Origin: Gordonia hankookensis
GTDB taxonomy: Bacteria > Actinomycetota > Actinomycetes > Mycobacteriales > Mycobacteriaceae
Direction of reading: 5' to 3'
DNA: 64,000 bases
NCBI RefSeq assembly: GCF_014673215.1
Contig: NZ_JACWMS010000001.1
Coordinates: forward strand, 248,001 to 312,000
Shown: positions 1-9,156 of the stretch, in pieces
Position numbering within the stretch: position 1 is the stretch's first letter
Layout: each line of letters opens with the position of its first letter
Notes under the pieces: generated by a model
The model's input: the letters and a program-made list of their open reading frames with translations, nothing else
What the model was told of the DNA's origin: nothing
Databases searched by the model: none
Position numbers and translations under genes: made by a program

Positions 1-899
1 TCCGCCCGAAGGGCGGGTACTTCCCGGTCGCCCCGTACGACCACTACGTCGACCTGCGCGACGAGATGTCGACAAACCTGACCAACGCCGGCTTCGAACT
101 CGAGCGTGGTCACCACGAGGTGGGCACCGGCGGCCAGGCCGAGATCAACTACAAGTTCAACACCCTGCTGCATGCCGCCGACGACGTGCTGCTGTTCAAA
201 TACATCATCAAGAACACCGCGTATGCGAACGGCAAGACCGTCACCTTCATGCCGAAGCCGCTCTTCGGCGACAACGGCTCGGGCATGCACGCCCACCAGT
301 CGCTGTGGAAGGACGGCAAGCCGCTGTTCCACGACGAGGCCGGCTACGCGGGCCTGTCGGACCTGGCCCGCTACTACATCGGCGGCATCCTGCACCACGC
401 GCCGTCGCTGCTGGCCTTCACCAACCCGACGGTGAACTCCTACAAGCGGCTGGTGCCCGGCTACGAGGCCCCGATCAACCTGGTCTACAGCCAGCGCAAC
501 CGCAGCGCGTGTGTCCGTATCCCCATCACCGGCAACAACCCGAAGGCCAAGCGCCTCGAGTTCCGCTGCCCGGACAGCTCCGGCAACCCGTACCTGGCGT
601 TCGCCGCGATGATGATGGCCGGACTCGACGGCATCAAGAACAAGATCGAGCCGCACGAGCCCGTCGACAAGGACCTCTACGAGCTCCCGCCAGAGGAGGC
701 CAAGGGCATCCCGCAGGCGCCGACCTCGCTGTCCGCCGTCATCGACAAGCTCGAAGAGGATCACGAATACCTCACCGCCGGTGGCGTGTTCACCGAGGAT
801 CTCATCGAGACCTGGATCGCGCTCAAGCGTGAGAACGAGATCGAGCCGGTGCAGATCCGTCCGCACCCGTACGAGTTCGCGCTCTACTACGACTGCTGA
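1..899 (+). CDS. glnA: Glutamine synthetase type I, GlnA1-like, C-terminal part (5' end outside window)
   Basis: ATP-dependent ligation of ammonia to glutamate, the main nitrogen assimilation enzyme, acting as a cytoplasmic dodecamer. The frame is open from base 3, so about 298 residues are visible; the family is about 478 residues long, so roughly the first 180 are missing. Visible family segments include KGGYFPVAP, the NRSACVRIP active-site stretch, and [12 protein letters not shown]. The regulatory tyrosine is present in [11 protein letters not shown], so this copy should be adenylylated by the glnE product encoded downstream on the other strand. A very strong hairpin follows the stop codon. 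Identity is certain; only the N-terminus is unseen. Confidence 0.97.
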   Translation, partial: RPKGGYFPVAPYDHYVDLRDEMSTNLTNAGFELERGHHEVGTGGQAEINYKFNTLLHAADDVLLFKYIIKNTAYANGKTVTFMPKPLFGDNGSGMHAHQSLWKDGKPLFHDEAGYAGLSDLARYYIGGILHHAPSLLAFTNPTVNSYKRLVPGYEAPINLVYSQRNRSACVRIPITGNNPKAKRLEFRCPDSSGNPYLAFAAMMMAGLDGIKNKIEPHEPVDKDLYELPPEEAKGIPQAPTSLSAVIDKLEEDHEYLTAGGVFTEDLIETWIALKRENEIEPVQIRPHPYEFALYYDC

Positions 900-916
900 G
901 CGGTTCTCCGACCGAA

Positions 917-964
917 CAGACGCCGAAGGGCGGCCGGGATGTCCCGGCCGCCCTTCGGCGTCTG
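917..964 (+). terminator. Strong hairpin terminator after glnA
   Basis: A perfect 23-base inverted repeat (917-939 with 942-964) with almost no loop starts 17 bases after the glnA stop codon. There is no long T-tract, which is usual for actinobacterial terminators. Confidence 0.85.
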
Positions 965-1040
965 TGGGTGGCAGTGTTCACATCGGTGATTGGTGTCACG
1001 TTCAGGCCTTTGTACCCTGCCGTTTCACATCATTTGGCCT

Positions 1041-1046
1041 TACTTT
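1041..1046 (+). promoter_or_regulatory. -10 element TACTTT for a leaderless start
   Basis: The hexamer ends exactly six bases before ATG 1053, so transcription should start on the A of the start codon. No ribosome binding site precedes the gene. Confidence 0.55.
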
Positions 1047-1052
1047 GAGACC

Positions 1053-1238
1053 ATGACTCGCACCAGATTTGTCGAAGACCTCGCCCCCGGGGACCGGATC
1101 AGTGTCGACGGCCTGCGCGCCGTGGTCCGGACCACCACCCCGACAGGCAACGATCAGCACCTCGTGGAACTGGTGAACAGTTCGGACGACCGGGACGCCA
1201 TCGTCCTCGGACTGGGCACCAAGGTCGAGATCCTCTAG
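1053..1238 (+). CDS. Small protein of unknown function, 61 aa
   Basis: I do not recognise a family. The 61-residue product has no membrane segment and no signal peptide. It reads like a single small beta-rich domain: alternating hydrophobic stretches such as GDRISVDG and HLVELVN, ending in GTKVEIL, with a net acidic charge. ATG 1053 is preferred over an upstream in-frame start because a TACTTT hexamer is placed for leaderless transcription. It lies alone between the glnA terminator and the GlsB-like gene, whose own ribosome binding site begins about 40 bases later. Coding is likely from the start signal and frame, but unproven. Confidence 0.55.
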   Translation: MTRTRFVEDLAPGDRISVDGLRAVVRTTTPTGNDQHLVELVNSSDDRDAIVLGLGTKVEIL

Positions 1239-1266
1239 AACCATCCCCGAGGCGTCCCGTCGCGGA

Positions 1267-3090
1267 CTAGTCTGCGGACAGGAGGTCGCCATGGACATCG
1301 GAAGCCTGATCGCGGCGTTGCTGCTCGGATTCGTCTGCGGAGCCATCGCCCGGGCGCTCGTGCCGAACGACGCGTTCAAGAGCATGAGCGGATGGCAGTC
1401 GTGGCTCGCCTCGACGGTCCTCGGCCTGCTCGGCGCGCTCCTCGGCTATTGGATCTTCACCGGCCTGTTCGGTATCGGCGACGACGACAAGTTCGACTGG
1501 GGCGGCATCATCGGCGCCCTGATCGGCTCGATCATCGTCGTCGCGATCGGTTCGGCCATCATCAAGCGATCCCGCGCGCCGCGAGCCTGACCCGCCGCCC
1601 ATCGCATCGGGCGTCCGCTCGTCGGAGCGCGCCCGCAGTCCCCATCCGGCCAGTACTGCCGAGCACACCAGGATGCCGGCACCCGTCCACGCGGCCACCA
1701 CGAGCCCGTCGACAAAGGCATGCCGCGCAGCATCGAGCACCGTCGCGCCCTGTCCTGCGGGCAGGCGCCCCACCGCCGCCACCGCGCCCGCCAGGCTCCG
1801 CGACGCCTCTCCCCCGGCCAGGTCCGCCGGGAACCCCAGTCGGAACACCGCGTTGACGACGCTGCCGAGAACCGCGATACCCAGCGCTCCCCCGAGCTCA
1901 CTCGAGGTCTCGAGCAGTCCCGACGTCGCACCCGCACGATCGACCGGCGCCACCCCCACCACGTAGTCGGCGATCATCGACGTGGCCGCGACGATCCCCG
2001 ATGCCAGCAATGTGGCGCCGATCAGCACCATCGCCAGCGAGTGAATCCCGGTGAAAGCACCCAGGACAGCGAAACCCGCTGCACCCGTGCATAATCCGCC
2101 GACTATCACCGCGGGCCGACCGGTACGTCCGGCGATGACGGCGGTCAGGGGCGCCACGGCTCCGACCGCCACCGAGGGCGCGAGACTCCAGAGTGCCGCG
2201 CGCAGCGGCGAGTACCCCAGCACCGATTGCAGATACTGCGTCATCAGGATCGAGTTGCCCAGGAGCGCGAACATGCAGATCAAGTTGGTCCAGATCGAGG
2301 TCGCGAATCGGCGCTCCCCGAGAAGCCTGAGGTCGACCATCGGATCATCGATGCGGCGTTGCCTGACCACGAAGATCGCGCCCACCACCAGGCCCGCCGC
2401 GAGCATCGCAGCCCGCGAGACAGACCATCCGTCGGCCGCCAGATTCTTGATGGCCGCGACGACGGGCAGCATCGCCCCGAGCACCAGGAGACTGCTGAGG
2501 ACATCGACCCGCCGGCTCGGCGACGCGGTGTCGCCGGGCAGTACCAGCGGCGCCGCCAGCATCAGCACCGCCATGATGGGCACGTTGATCAGGAAGACCG
2601 AGCCCCACCAGACATGCTCGAGCAGCAGACCGCTGACGATCGGACCGACCGCCACCCCGCCGGCGAGCACCGCGTTCCAGGTCGCCACCGCCTTGGCACG
2701 TTGGGCGTCGTCGTCGAAGATATGACGGATCATCGCGAGGGTCGACGGCATCAATGTCGCACCCGCCACGGCCAGCAGGGCCCGTGCACCGATCAGCATC
2801 TCCGCCGACGTCGCGAACGCCGCGGCCAACGACGCCGCGCTGAAGGCCGCGGCACCGATCATCAACAACCGGCGATGGCCGATCCGGTCGGCCAGTGAGC
2901 CCATCGACAGCAGCAGCCCGGCCAGCACGAAGCCGTAGATGTCGAAGATCCACAGCTGCTGTTGCGGAGTCGGCGACAGATCGGCCGCGATGTACGGGAC
3001 AGCGAAGAACAAGACCGAGACATCCATCGACACGATGAGCATCGGTAGGCACAGGACGAGCAGGCCGAGCCACGGGGATCGCCGATTCAT
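1267..3090 (-). CDS. MFS drug exporter, 14-TM DHA2 (SmvA/EmrB-like) type
   Basis: A proton-coupled efflux pump of the inner membrane, probably for cationic biocides or drugs. The sequence starts with a basic tail and first helix, carries the MFS motif A (GSLADRIGHRR) after helix 2, and has about 14 hydrophobic helices over the first 490 residues. ATG 3090 is chosen because the divergent TetR regulator and its operators lie just upstream. The reading frame as given runs to 607 residues. The last roughly 110 are low-complexity, strongly charged and antisense to the GlsB-like gene, unlike any MFS tail. The true end may be a frameshift near 1600, with a stop at 1562-1564 in another frame. Confidence 0.9.
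   Translation of the reverse strand: MNRRSPWLGLLVLCLPMLIVSMDVSVLFFAVPYIAADLSPTPQQQLWIFDIYGFVLAGLLLSMGSLADRIGHRRLLMIGAAAFSAASLAAAFATSAEMLIGARALLAVAGATLMPSTLAMIRHIFDDDAQRAKAVATWNAVLAGGVAVGPIVSGLLLEHVWWGSVFLINVPIMAVLMLAAPLVLPGDTASPSRRVDVLSSLLVLGAMLPVVAAIKNLAADGWSVSRAAMLAAGLVVGAIFVVRQRRIDDPMVDLRLLGERRFATSIWTNLICMFALLGNSILMTQYLQSVLGYSPLRAALWSLAPSVAVGAVAPLTAVIAGRTGRPAVIVGGLCTGAAGFAVLGAFTGIHSLAMVLIGATLLASGIVAATSMIADYVVGVAPVDRAGATSGLLETSSELGGALGIAVLGSVVNAVFRLGFPADLAGGEASRSLAGAVAAVGRLPAGQGATVLDAARHAFVDGLVVAAWTGAGILVCSAVLAGWGLRARSDERTPDAMGGGSGSRRAGSLDDGRTDRDDDDRADQGADDAAPVELVVVADTEQAGEDPIAEERAEQAEDRRGEPRLPSAHALERVVRHERPGDGSADESEQQRRDQASDVHGDLLSAD
1291..1590 (+). CDS. GlsB/YeaQ/YmgE-family stress-associated membrane protein
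   Basis: A 99-residue integral membrane protein of the transglycosylase-associated family, often induced by envelope or general stress; its biochemical role is unknown. Three hydrophobic segments are visible, at about residues 4-24, 36-58 and 70-90, with a short acidic loop (GDDDKFDW) between the last two. An AGGAGG ribosome binding site sits upstream of ATG 1291. The whole gene lies antisense to the extended 3' end of the MFS exporter gene. The family assignment rests on the glycine-rich helices and the length. Confidence 0.85.
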   Translation: MDIGSLIAALLLGFVCGAIARALVPNDAFKSMSGWQSWLASTVLGLLGALLGYWIFTGLFGIGDDDKFDWGGIIGALIGSIIVVAIGSAIIKRSRAPRA

Positions 3091-3108
3091 GACGACTCCA
3101 CCACCTTT

Positions 3109-3170
3109 CTGCGTACAACATCGACTGTTTATATGGTACGCAGATGTTATGCCCACAACTGTGTACATGG
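3109..3170. promoter_or_regulatory. Repeated CTGYGTAC elements, candidate TetR operators
   Basis: The 103-base divergent intergenic region holds three copies of an eight-base element: CTGCGTAC at 3109-3116, its inverse at 3136-3143, and CTGTGTAC at 3159-3166. The first two form an inverted repeat with a 19-base spacer. A plausible minus-strand -10 (TATAAA, 3127-3132) for the exporter lies between the first two, which suits repression by the adjacent TetR protein. Function is inferred. Confidence 0.55.
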
Positions 3171-3181
3171 CAAGCAGTTAG

Positions 3182-3187
3182 TACGAT
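3182..3187 (+). promoter_or_regulatory. -10 element TACGAT for the leaderless tetR start
   Basis: TACGAT ends six bases before ATG 3194, so the mRNA should begin at the start codon. The third operator-like element lies just upstream, where it could give autorepression. Confidence 0.6.
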
Positions 3188-3193
3188 GTCGGA

Positions 3194-3937
3194 ATGACCT
3201 CGACAGACGGCACCGCGCAACCCGCGATCCCGCGCTACCTGGCGCTGCTGTGGGGCCGCGCCGACCCCACCCCGCGGCGCGGTCCGCGCCCGACACTCAG
3301 CGTGCGCGACATCGGTGTCGCGGCCGTGGCGATCGCCGACGAACACGGTGTCGAGGCGGCGTCGATGAAGGCGATCGCGACCACACTCGGCCTCACCACC
3401 ATGTCGCTGTACCGGTATGTCGACAGCAAGGACGACGTCGTCGAGGTGATGGTCGATACCGCCTACGGTCCCGCGGACCCCGGGTTGACGTCGACCGGCA
3501 CGTGGCGTGAGCGGCTCACCGCGTGGGCACTCGCGGCCGCGGCAGGGCTCCGCAAACGGCCCTGGCTCGCCGCGATCCCGCTACGCAGGCCCCCGGTGGG
3601 TCCGAATGTGCTGTCCTGGACCGATTCCGGGGTTCAAGCATTCGCCGAGACCGGCCTCACGGGCCAACAGAAACTCAGCGCATTGCTGCTGGTCGACGGA
3701 TTCGTCCGGCAACATGTGCGCCAGGCGAGTCAGATGGGGATGCTCGACAGCGCCGACACCGTGGGCACAAGCTATGAGGCGATGGTTGCCGAATTCGTCG
3801 ACGACGACCGGTTGCCGAATCTGGCGGCAGCCATCGCAGACGAAAGACAGACCGACGACGACTACTTCACCTCCGAGTTGACCTTCGGTCTGGCGGTCAT
3901 CCTCGACGGGCTCGACGTGCTCATCGCGTCAGCGTGA
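3194..3937 (+). CDS. TetR-family transcriptional repressor of the divergent exporter
   Basis: A 247-residue regulator. The N-terminal helix-turn-helix lies at about residues 36-85 (IGVAAVAIADEHG, then TTMSLYRYVDSKDD), followed by an all-helical ligand-binding domain of the tetracycline-repressor C-terminal type. It is divergent from the MFS exporter and separated from it by a short region with repeated CTGYGTAC elements. It probably represses both genes and is released by an exporter substrate. The start at ATG 3194 is supported by an exactly spaced TACGAT hexamer. The residues before the HTH include a basic, proline-rich stretch, which is common in this subfamily. The ligand cannot be told from sequence. 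Confidence 0.9.
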   Translation: MTSTDGTAQPAIPRYLALLWGRADPTPRRGPRPTLSVRDIGVAAVAIADEHGVEAASMKAIATTLGLTTMSLYRYVDSKDDVVEVMVDTAYGPADPGLTSTGTWRERLTAWALAAAAGLRKRPWLAAIPLRRPPVGPNVLSWTDSGVQAFAETGLTGQQKLSALLLVDGFVRQHVRQASQMGMLDSADTVGTSYEAMVAEFVDDDRLPNLAAAIADERQTDDDYFTSELTFGLAVILDGLDVLIASA

Positions 3938-3997
3938 CGGGTGCCGCCAACTGCCGCGACACGACTGAACCACACCCCTGATCGGCCGTCGTGAGCC

Positions 3998-4003
3998 TAC
4001 GAT
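3998..4003 (+). promoter_or_regulatory. -10 element TACGAT for a leaderless start
   Basis: The hexamer ends six bases before ATG 4010, the same arrangement as at 3182-3187. Confidence 0.6.
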
Positions 4004-4009
4004 TGATTC

Positions 4010-4420
4010 ATGATCCGCATACTCATCCGTACGGTCGTCTACCTGATCTCCGCCGCCCTCGGGCTGCTGGTGGCGACGTGGATTCTCGATGACATGCACG
4101 TCCACGCAGGCGGATTCCTCCTCGCGGTCGTGATCTTCGCCGCCGCGCAACTCATCCTCAGCCCGTTCATCGTCAAGTTCGTCCGGCGTAACGCCGAGGC
4201 ATTTCTCGGCGGAGTCGGGCTGGTGTCGACCTTCGTGGCCCTGCTGCTCGCAAATCTGCTCGGCAGTGACGGCATCGAGATCCACGGCATCCCGACCTGG
4301 ATCGGGGCGACGGTGATCACCTGGCTGGTGACCGCGCTCGGCACGCTGTTCGTGCCGTTCCTCCTGGCGAAGGCCGGCATCGAGCACGCCCGCGAGAACC
4401 GGGCGGACTCCGCCCGCTAG
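4010..4420 (+). CDS. Small four-helix membrane protein, holin/PspC-like fold family
   Basis: A 136-residue integral membrane protein with four hydrophobic segments at about residues 8-28, 32-52, 64-84 and 94-118, and a basic C-terminal tail. It resembles the chromosomal phage-holin superfamily IV proteins common in actinobacteria, which are not necessarily lytic; there are no phage genes nearby. It stands alone, converging on the heme oxygenase gene; a perfect 14-base palindrome at 4444-4457 lies between them and may help end transcription. The family call is moderate and the function unknown. Confidence 0.75.
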   Translation: MIRILIRTVVYLISAALGLLVATWILDDMHVHAGGFLLAVVIFAAAQLILSPFIVKFVRRNAEAFLGGVGLVSTFVALLLANLLGSDGIEIHGIPTWIGATVITWLVTALGTLFVPFLLAKAGIEHARENRADSAR

Positions 4421-4486
4421 AGCACAGGGGCAGACTCCGCCCTCGACAGCGCTGTCGGGTACCGGTGCCGGTCGACGCGGCCGGGA

Positions 4487-5149
4487 TCAGCCGGCGAGTT
4501 CGGCGAACAGCCGTTCGTTGTGGCCGAACGCGGCGACTGCCTCGGCGACGAGGGACGCGACCTGCTGGTCGTCGAGCGGTAGGCCGTCGAGGGTCTCCCG
4601 ATAGGAATCCCGGTAGCGCTTGAGTTTCCCGATCTCGTCGAAGGCATAGAAGCTCAGCGCCTCCTCGGACAGGCCGTAGTGCAGGGTCATGCGACTGCGG
4701 ATGATCTGACCGCCGCTCAGATCCCCGAGGTAGCGCGTGTAGTGGTGAGCCACGAATCGAGGCGGGTCGTCGCGGGTGGCCTCGATCGCGTCCACATAGG
4801 CCGATACCCCGGGCAGCGGACTGACGGTCGCCGGATCGACGCCGAGGATCGCGAGGTCGGCGGTGAGCCGAGGGAGACGGCGTAGTCGCTCGTCGACGAC
4901 GGGTCCCGCCACCGCATCGCCGGACAGGGTGTCCGCGACGGATTCCAGCGCCCGGTAGATGAAGTAGAGCTGGGAGGCCATTCGCCGATATCCCCCCGCG
5001 TCGAGGCGGCCCGACATCAGATCATCGACGAAGACGGCCCCTTCCGCACGGTCGTGTGCCTCCGCGGTGGCGGCACGGAGGTTCTCGGACAGCAACGGCC
5101 GCGGCCCGGCCTGCGCAGGGCGGCCGGTCTCGTCGAAAGGAATCGTCAT
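4487..5149 (-). CDS. hmuO: Heme oxygenase (biliverdin-producing)
   Basis: Oxidative cleavage of heme to biliverdin, CO and Fe2+, used for iron acquisition from heme. The 220-residue length fits HmuO/HO-1 enzymes. The proximal heme ligand is the histidine of AEAHDRAE (about residue 32), and the distal-helix signature GDLSGGQ is intact within YTRYLGDLSGGQIIRSR. The ATG overlaps the stop codon of the upstream phosphatase-family gene as ATGA, so the two are translationally coupled and both lie downstream of glnE. No heme importer gene is in the window. The product is firm; its grouping with glnE is unusual. Confidence 0.93.
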   Translation of the reverse strand: MTIPFDETGRPAQAGPRPLLSENLRAATAEAHDRAEGAVFVDDLMSGRLDAGGYRRMASQLYFIYRALESVADTLSGDAVAGPVVDERLRRLPRLTADLAILGVDPATVSPLPGVSAYVDAIEATRDDPPRFVAHHYTRYLGDLSGGQIIRSRMTLHYGLSEEALSFYAFDEIGKLKRYRDSYRETLDGLPLDDQQVASLVAEAVAAFGHNERLFAELAG

Positions 5150-6096
5150 GTTGGCACCAGTGTTACCACCACTCCGCGATGATCGGAACCCGGCAGGTCG
5201 AAGGTCCGCAACGAGGTCGCGACGAATCCGCGGCTGATGACGTGATCGATGGCGATCACCGGGCGACCGCCGAATCGGTCGGTCGGATATGTCGGCCGGA
5301 AGCCGGCACCCGCCTGATCCGTGGCGTCGACGACCCCGCCGCGGAGCAGAGTGCGGTAACCGGCGTGGTCCCAGGTCGCGTTGAAGTCCCCCGCCGCGAT
5401 CATCCGGCCCGGCGGTAGTGCGCGCAGATACGCCCCGAGGAGGTCGAGGTCGCTGTGCCAGATGTTCGTTCGTCCCGGCAGCGGTGCGCCCGCGTGCACC
5501 GCGAGCACTCGGGTGCTCGCGGCACCGGGCAGGTCGGCCATGCCGGTGAGGTTGTTCAGTGCGGTGCCCTCGATCTCGTGCTGACCCGACAGCGGGGTGC
5601 GACTGAACATGGCGGTGCCGACCGCCGTCGGGCCCGGCAGCGCGAAGGTGAACGGCAGCCGACGACCGATCGGACTCGCCCGCAGCCGCGCCAGTGCGTC
5701 CGTCGTCACCTCCTGCACCGACACGAAGTCAGCGTCGACGGCGGCGACCTCCCGGGCCAGCGCGTCGACGTCGGCGCCACCGAACAGCATGTTCGCGGTG
5801 ACAACGGTCACCGGATGGCCGTCAGGGGCATCCTGTGCCCGCGCCAACGGCACCTGTGTGTAGCAGAGCGCCGCCGACACAACGATCGCGAGCGTCAGCA
5901 GAACCCATCGCCGGGTGGCCGCGAAGATCACCAGCGCCGCCACCGCGGCGACGAGCGCGAATGGCACGGCACTCGTCAGGTACAGGGTGAGTTCCCCGTG
6001 TGACGGAGAATGGTGCAGCCAGACGGCGACCGCGGCAGCCGCGAGCAGAACCCATCCGGCAAGTATCAGGACGAACCGGATGAGTCGGCCGATCAC
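5146..6096 (-). CDS. Membrane-anchored endonuclease/exonuclease/phosphatase-family protein
   Basis: A 316-residue protein of the DNase I-like metal-dependent hydrolase fold. Three hydrophobic N-terminal helices (about residues 5-28, 36-58 and 62-82) are followed by the catalytic domain. Its motifs are in order: TANMLF, FVSVQEV (metal glutamate), AGDFNAT, IDHVI and a terminal SDHRGV. The catalytic domain probably faces outwards. The substrate could be a phosphodiester or phospholipid and is not predictable. The GTG start at 6096 overlaps the glnE stop as GTGA, and the stop overlaps the heme oxygenase ATG. Confidence 0.85.
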   Translation of the reverse strand: MIGRLIRFVLILAGWVLLAAAAVAVWLHHSPSHGELTLYLTSAVPFALVAAVAALVIFAATRRWVLLTLAIVVSAALCYTQVPLARAQDAPDGHPVTVVTANMLFGGADVDALAREVAAVDADFVSVQEVTTDALARLRASPIGRRLPFTFALPGPTAVGTAMFSRTPLSGQHEIEGTALNNLTGMADLPGAASTRVLAVHAGAPLPGRTNIWHSDLDLLGAYLRALPPGRMIAAGDFNATWDHAGYRTLLRGGVVDATDQAGAGFRPTYPTDRFGGRPVIAIDHVISRGFVATSLRTFDLPGSDHRGVVVTLVPT

Positions 6097-9000
6097 GCCC
6101 CGAACACCTTGCGCACCACGGACTTCGCCCGACGGGTCACGCGTAGATAGTTCTCCAGGAACTCCGCTGCCTGGTCCTCGGGCCAGCCCGCGGCGTAGGC
6201 GACGGCCCGCAATTGTCTGCCCGGCGCAGGGAGCTGATCGACCGGCTTGCCGCGGACCAGCACCAGGGCGTTGCGCGCATTGGTCGCCGTCAGCCAGGCC
6301 TCCTTCAGGAGCGATACGTCGTTCTCCCCCAGCAACTCTGCGGCGCCGATCGCGTCGAGGGACTGCAGGGTGGACGTGTTGTGCAACGACCGGTAACTGT
6401 GGGCATACCGGAGCTGGATGAGCTGTACTGTCCATTCGATGTCCGCGAGCCCGCCACGACCCAGTTTGGTGTGGGTCGCCGGATCGGCACCCCGCGGCAG
6501 CCGCTCGGAATCGACGCGGGCCTTGATCCGCCGGATCTCCTTGACCGCCTCACCCGACACCCCGCCCTCGGGGTAGCGGATGCGATCGGCCATGTGGAGG
6601 AAGTCGATTCCGAGCTGATCGTCGCCTGCGACCTGATGTGCCCGAAGCAACGCCTGGATCTCCCACGGCTGCGCCCACTGGTCGTAGTAGGCCGCGTACG
6701 CGGCGAGCGTTCGCACCACCGGGCCGTTGCGCCCCTCCGGGCGCAGCCCGGTGTCCACCTCCAGCGGCGGATCCTCGCTGGGCGATCCCAGCATCGAGCG
6801 GACCTTCTCCGCGATCGTCTGCGACCAGCGGACCGCGGACGCCTCGTCGACATCGGGCTCCGGCTCGCAGACGAACAGCACGTCCGCGTCGGATCCGTAT
6901 CCGAGTTCACCGCCGCCCAAACGGCCCATACCGATCACCGCGATGCGGGCGGGAGCCGGTGTCCCGCGGTCACGCTCCGACTCGGCGATCACGACGGTGA
7001 GGGCGGCGTTGAGGACCGATGCCCACACCGACGACAACGCCGCGCACACCGCAGGCACGTCCATCATGCCGAGGATGTCGGCAGAGGCCACCCGCGCGAG
7101 TTCGAAGCGCCGGTGCGACCGGGCGGCGGCCACCGCGCGTTTGAGATCTGGTTGGCGCACCGTCGACGCGATGAGTCCGCGGGCGACATCCTGGGGCTGC
7201 ACCTCACACAGCTTGGGGCCGTTGGCACCATCCGAATACAGATGGATCACCTCGGGTGACCGCATCAGCAGGTTGGCGATGTACTCCGACGTCCCCAGCA
7301 CGTGCATCAGCCGCTCGGCGACGACGCCGTCGTCGCGCAACAGCCGGATGAACCACTCTTCTTTGTCCATCACCTCGCACAGGCGGCGGTAGTTCAGCAG
7401 CCCTGCGTCGGGGTCCGGGGTGTTCCCGATCCACTCGAGCAACGACGGCAGGATAAGCAGCTGGATCTGCCCCCGACGACCGGCCGCGGACGCCAACGCG
7501 CGGATATGACTCAGTGCGCGTTCGGGTTTCGCATACCCGAGAGCAGACAATCGCCGTTCGGCCGATTTGTCGGAGAGCGTCAACTCGTCGGTGTTGAAGC
7601 GCGTGGCGGCGTCGAGCAGCGGGCGGTAGAAGAGCTTCTCGTGCAGCCTGCGGATACGTGACTTGTGACGTTTGAGCTCCTCCCGCAGCACACCGGTCGC
7701 ATCCCGGTCGCCCTCCTGACGAATGTGCGCAGCCCGAGCGAGCCAGCGCATGTTCCCCTCGTCCTCGAAGGCCGGCAGGAGGTGGGTCCGCGACAGCCGC
7801 TGCAGCTGCAGCCGATGTTCGAGCGCACGCAGGAACTGGTACGAGGCAGTCAGATTCGCACCGTCGTCGCGACCGACATAGCCGCCGGCGGTCAGCGCAC
7901 TCAGCGCATCGACGGTCGCCTTGACGCGGATCTCCTCATCGACGCGGCCGTGCACCATCTGCAGGAGCTGAACGGCGAACTCGACATCGCGCAGGCTCCC
8001 ACTGCCGAGTTTGAGGTTGCGCTCACGCAGTTCCTCCGGGACAAGTGACTCGACGCGGCGGCGCATGGCCTGGGTCTCGGGCACGAAGTCCTCGCGCTCG
8101 GCCGCCGTCCACACCATCGGGCTGACCGCGGCCAGATAGTCGTCGGCGAGTCCCATGTCGCCGGTCATCGCGCGCGCCTTCAGCAAGGCCTGGAATTCCC
8201 ACGTCTTGGCCCAGCGGCGGTAGTACGCGACATGCGACTCGAGGGTGCGCGTCAGCGCTCCCGCCTTCCCTTCCGGCCGCAGCGCGGCGTCGACCTCGAA
8301 GAAGGCCAGCGATCCGACCCGCATCACCTCACCGGCGATCCGCGCGGCCACCCCGTCCGCGGGTTCGCTGACGAACACGACGTCGACATCGCTGACGTAG
8401 TTCAGCTCACGCGCACCGCATTTGCCCATCGCGATGATCGCCAGCCGTACTGAGAGCGGTTCGTCGCCACACACCTCGGCGACGGCCACCGCCAGGGCCG
8501 CGGTGAGGGCCGCGTCCGCGAGATCCGAGAGGAACCCGCCGACCTCGGGCAGGTAGATCACCGGCTCGTCCTGAACGGTCGGTGCGACGTCGTGGGCCGC
8601 CAACTGCAGCAACAGATTCCGATAAGCGGTCCGCAACGCGACCACGGACTTCGGGCCGGTGACCGCCGCGCGGTAGACCTTGTTGCCCGCCTCGAGCGCG
8701 CCCGGTTCCGGGGTGGCCCCGACCGCCGCCAGCATGCGTTCGTTCATCTCGTCGACCGACGGCAGCGTCGAGCCGATCAGCAGGCGCCAGCTCGACGGTT
8801 CGGCCACCATGTGATCACCGAGTGCGTCCGAGGCCCCGAGCACAGCGAACAGCCGGCCACGGAATCCCGTGTCGGTGCGGATCCGATCGTCGGCCTCGGC
8901 CCAGTCGTCGGCACCGGCCGCACCCTTGAGACGGATAAGCGCACGCAGGGCCAGATCGGCGTCGGGTGCACGGGACAGGGCCCACAGCACATCGACCGAA

Positions 9001-9107
9001 TCGTCGTTGTCCCACCCCAGTTCGGCGAGGTGACCCGGGGCGGTGGTCTCGAGCAGCCCGAGACGCCCGGCACTGGGTACGCGGCCGCGGCCGCGAAGCG
9101 ATGTCAC
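6093..9107 (-). CDS. glnE: Bifunctional glutamine synthetase adenylyltransferase/adenylyl-removing enzyme
   Basis: Adds AMP to, and removes it from, the regulatory tyrosine of GlnA according to nitrogen status. About 1004 residues, close to the mycobacterial enzyme. It has two homologous nucleotidyltransferase halves: the N-terminal deadenylylation half has [16 protein letters not shown] around residue 245, and the C-terminal adenylylation half has [16 protein letters not shown] around residue 740, each with the DxD metal motif. GTG 9107 gives a start like M. tuberculosis GlnE (followed by PSAGRLGL), and TACCTT at 9115-9120 fits leaderless transcription. GTG 9131 is an in-frame alternative. 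It lies downstream of glnA2 on the same strand. Confidence 0.96.
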   Translation of the reverse strand: MTSLRGRGRVPSAGRLGLLETTAPGHLAELGWDNDDSVDVLWALSRAPDADLALRALIRLKGAAGADDWAEADDRIRTDTGFRGRLFAVLGASDALGDHMVAEPSSWRLLIGSTLPSVDEMNERMLAAVGATPEPGALEAGNKVYRAAVTGPKSVVALRTAYRNLLLQLAAHDVAPTVQDEPVIYLPEVGGFLSDLADAALTAALAVAVAEVCGDEPLSVRLAIIAMGKCGARELNYVSDVDVVFVSEPADGVAARIAGEVMRVGSLAFFEVDAALRPEGKAGALTRTLESHVAYYRRWAKTWEFQALLKARAMTGDMGLADDYLAAVSPMVWTAAEREDFVPETQAMRRRVESLVPEELRERNLKLGSGSLRDVEFAVQLLQMVHGRVDEEIRVKATVDALSALTAGGYVGRDDGANLTASYQFLRALEHRLQLQRLSRTHLLPAFEDEGNMRWLARAAHIRQEGDRDATGVLREELKRHKSRIRRLHEKLFYRPLLDAATRFNTDELTLSDKSAERRLSALGYAKPERALSHIRALASAAGRRGQIQLLILPSLLEWIGNTPDPDAGLLNYRRLCEVMDKEEWFIRLLRDDGVVAERLMHVLGTSEYIANLLMRSPEVIHLYSDGANGPKLCEVQPQDVARGLIASTVRQPDLKRAVAAARSHRRFELARVASADILGMMDVPAVCAALSSVWASVLNAALTVVIAESERDRGTPAPARIAVIGMGRLGGGELGYGSDADVLFVCEPEPDVDEASAVRWSQTIAEKVRSMLGSPSEDPPLEVDTGLRPEGRNGPVVRTLAAYAAYYDQWAQPWEIQALLRAHQVAGDDQLGIDFLHMADRIRYPEGGVSGEAVKEIRRIKARVDSERLPRGADPATHTKLGRGGLADIEWTVQLIQLRYAHSYRSLHNTSTLQSLDAIGAAELLGENDVSLLKEAWLTATNARNALVLVRGKPVDQLPAPGRQLRAVAYAAGWPEDQAAEFLENYLRVTRRAKSVVRKVFGA

Positions 9108-9156
9108 ACTCCAAAAGGTAGCGGGCGCCACCGGTCAGGTGTGCACCAGGGCACAG

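Noticed and set aside
4010-4420. Holin-like protein as sign of a prophage
   Set aside because: No lysin, structural or integrase gene is near, and such small membrane proteins are normal chromosomal genes in actinobacteria.
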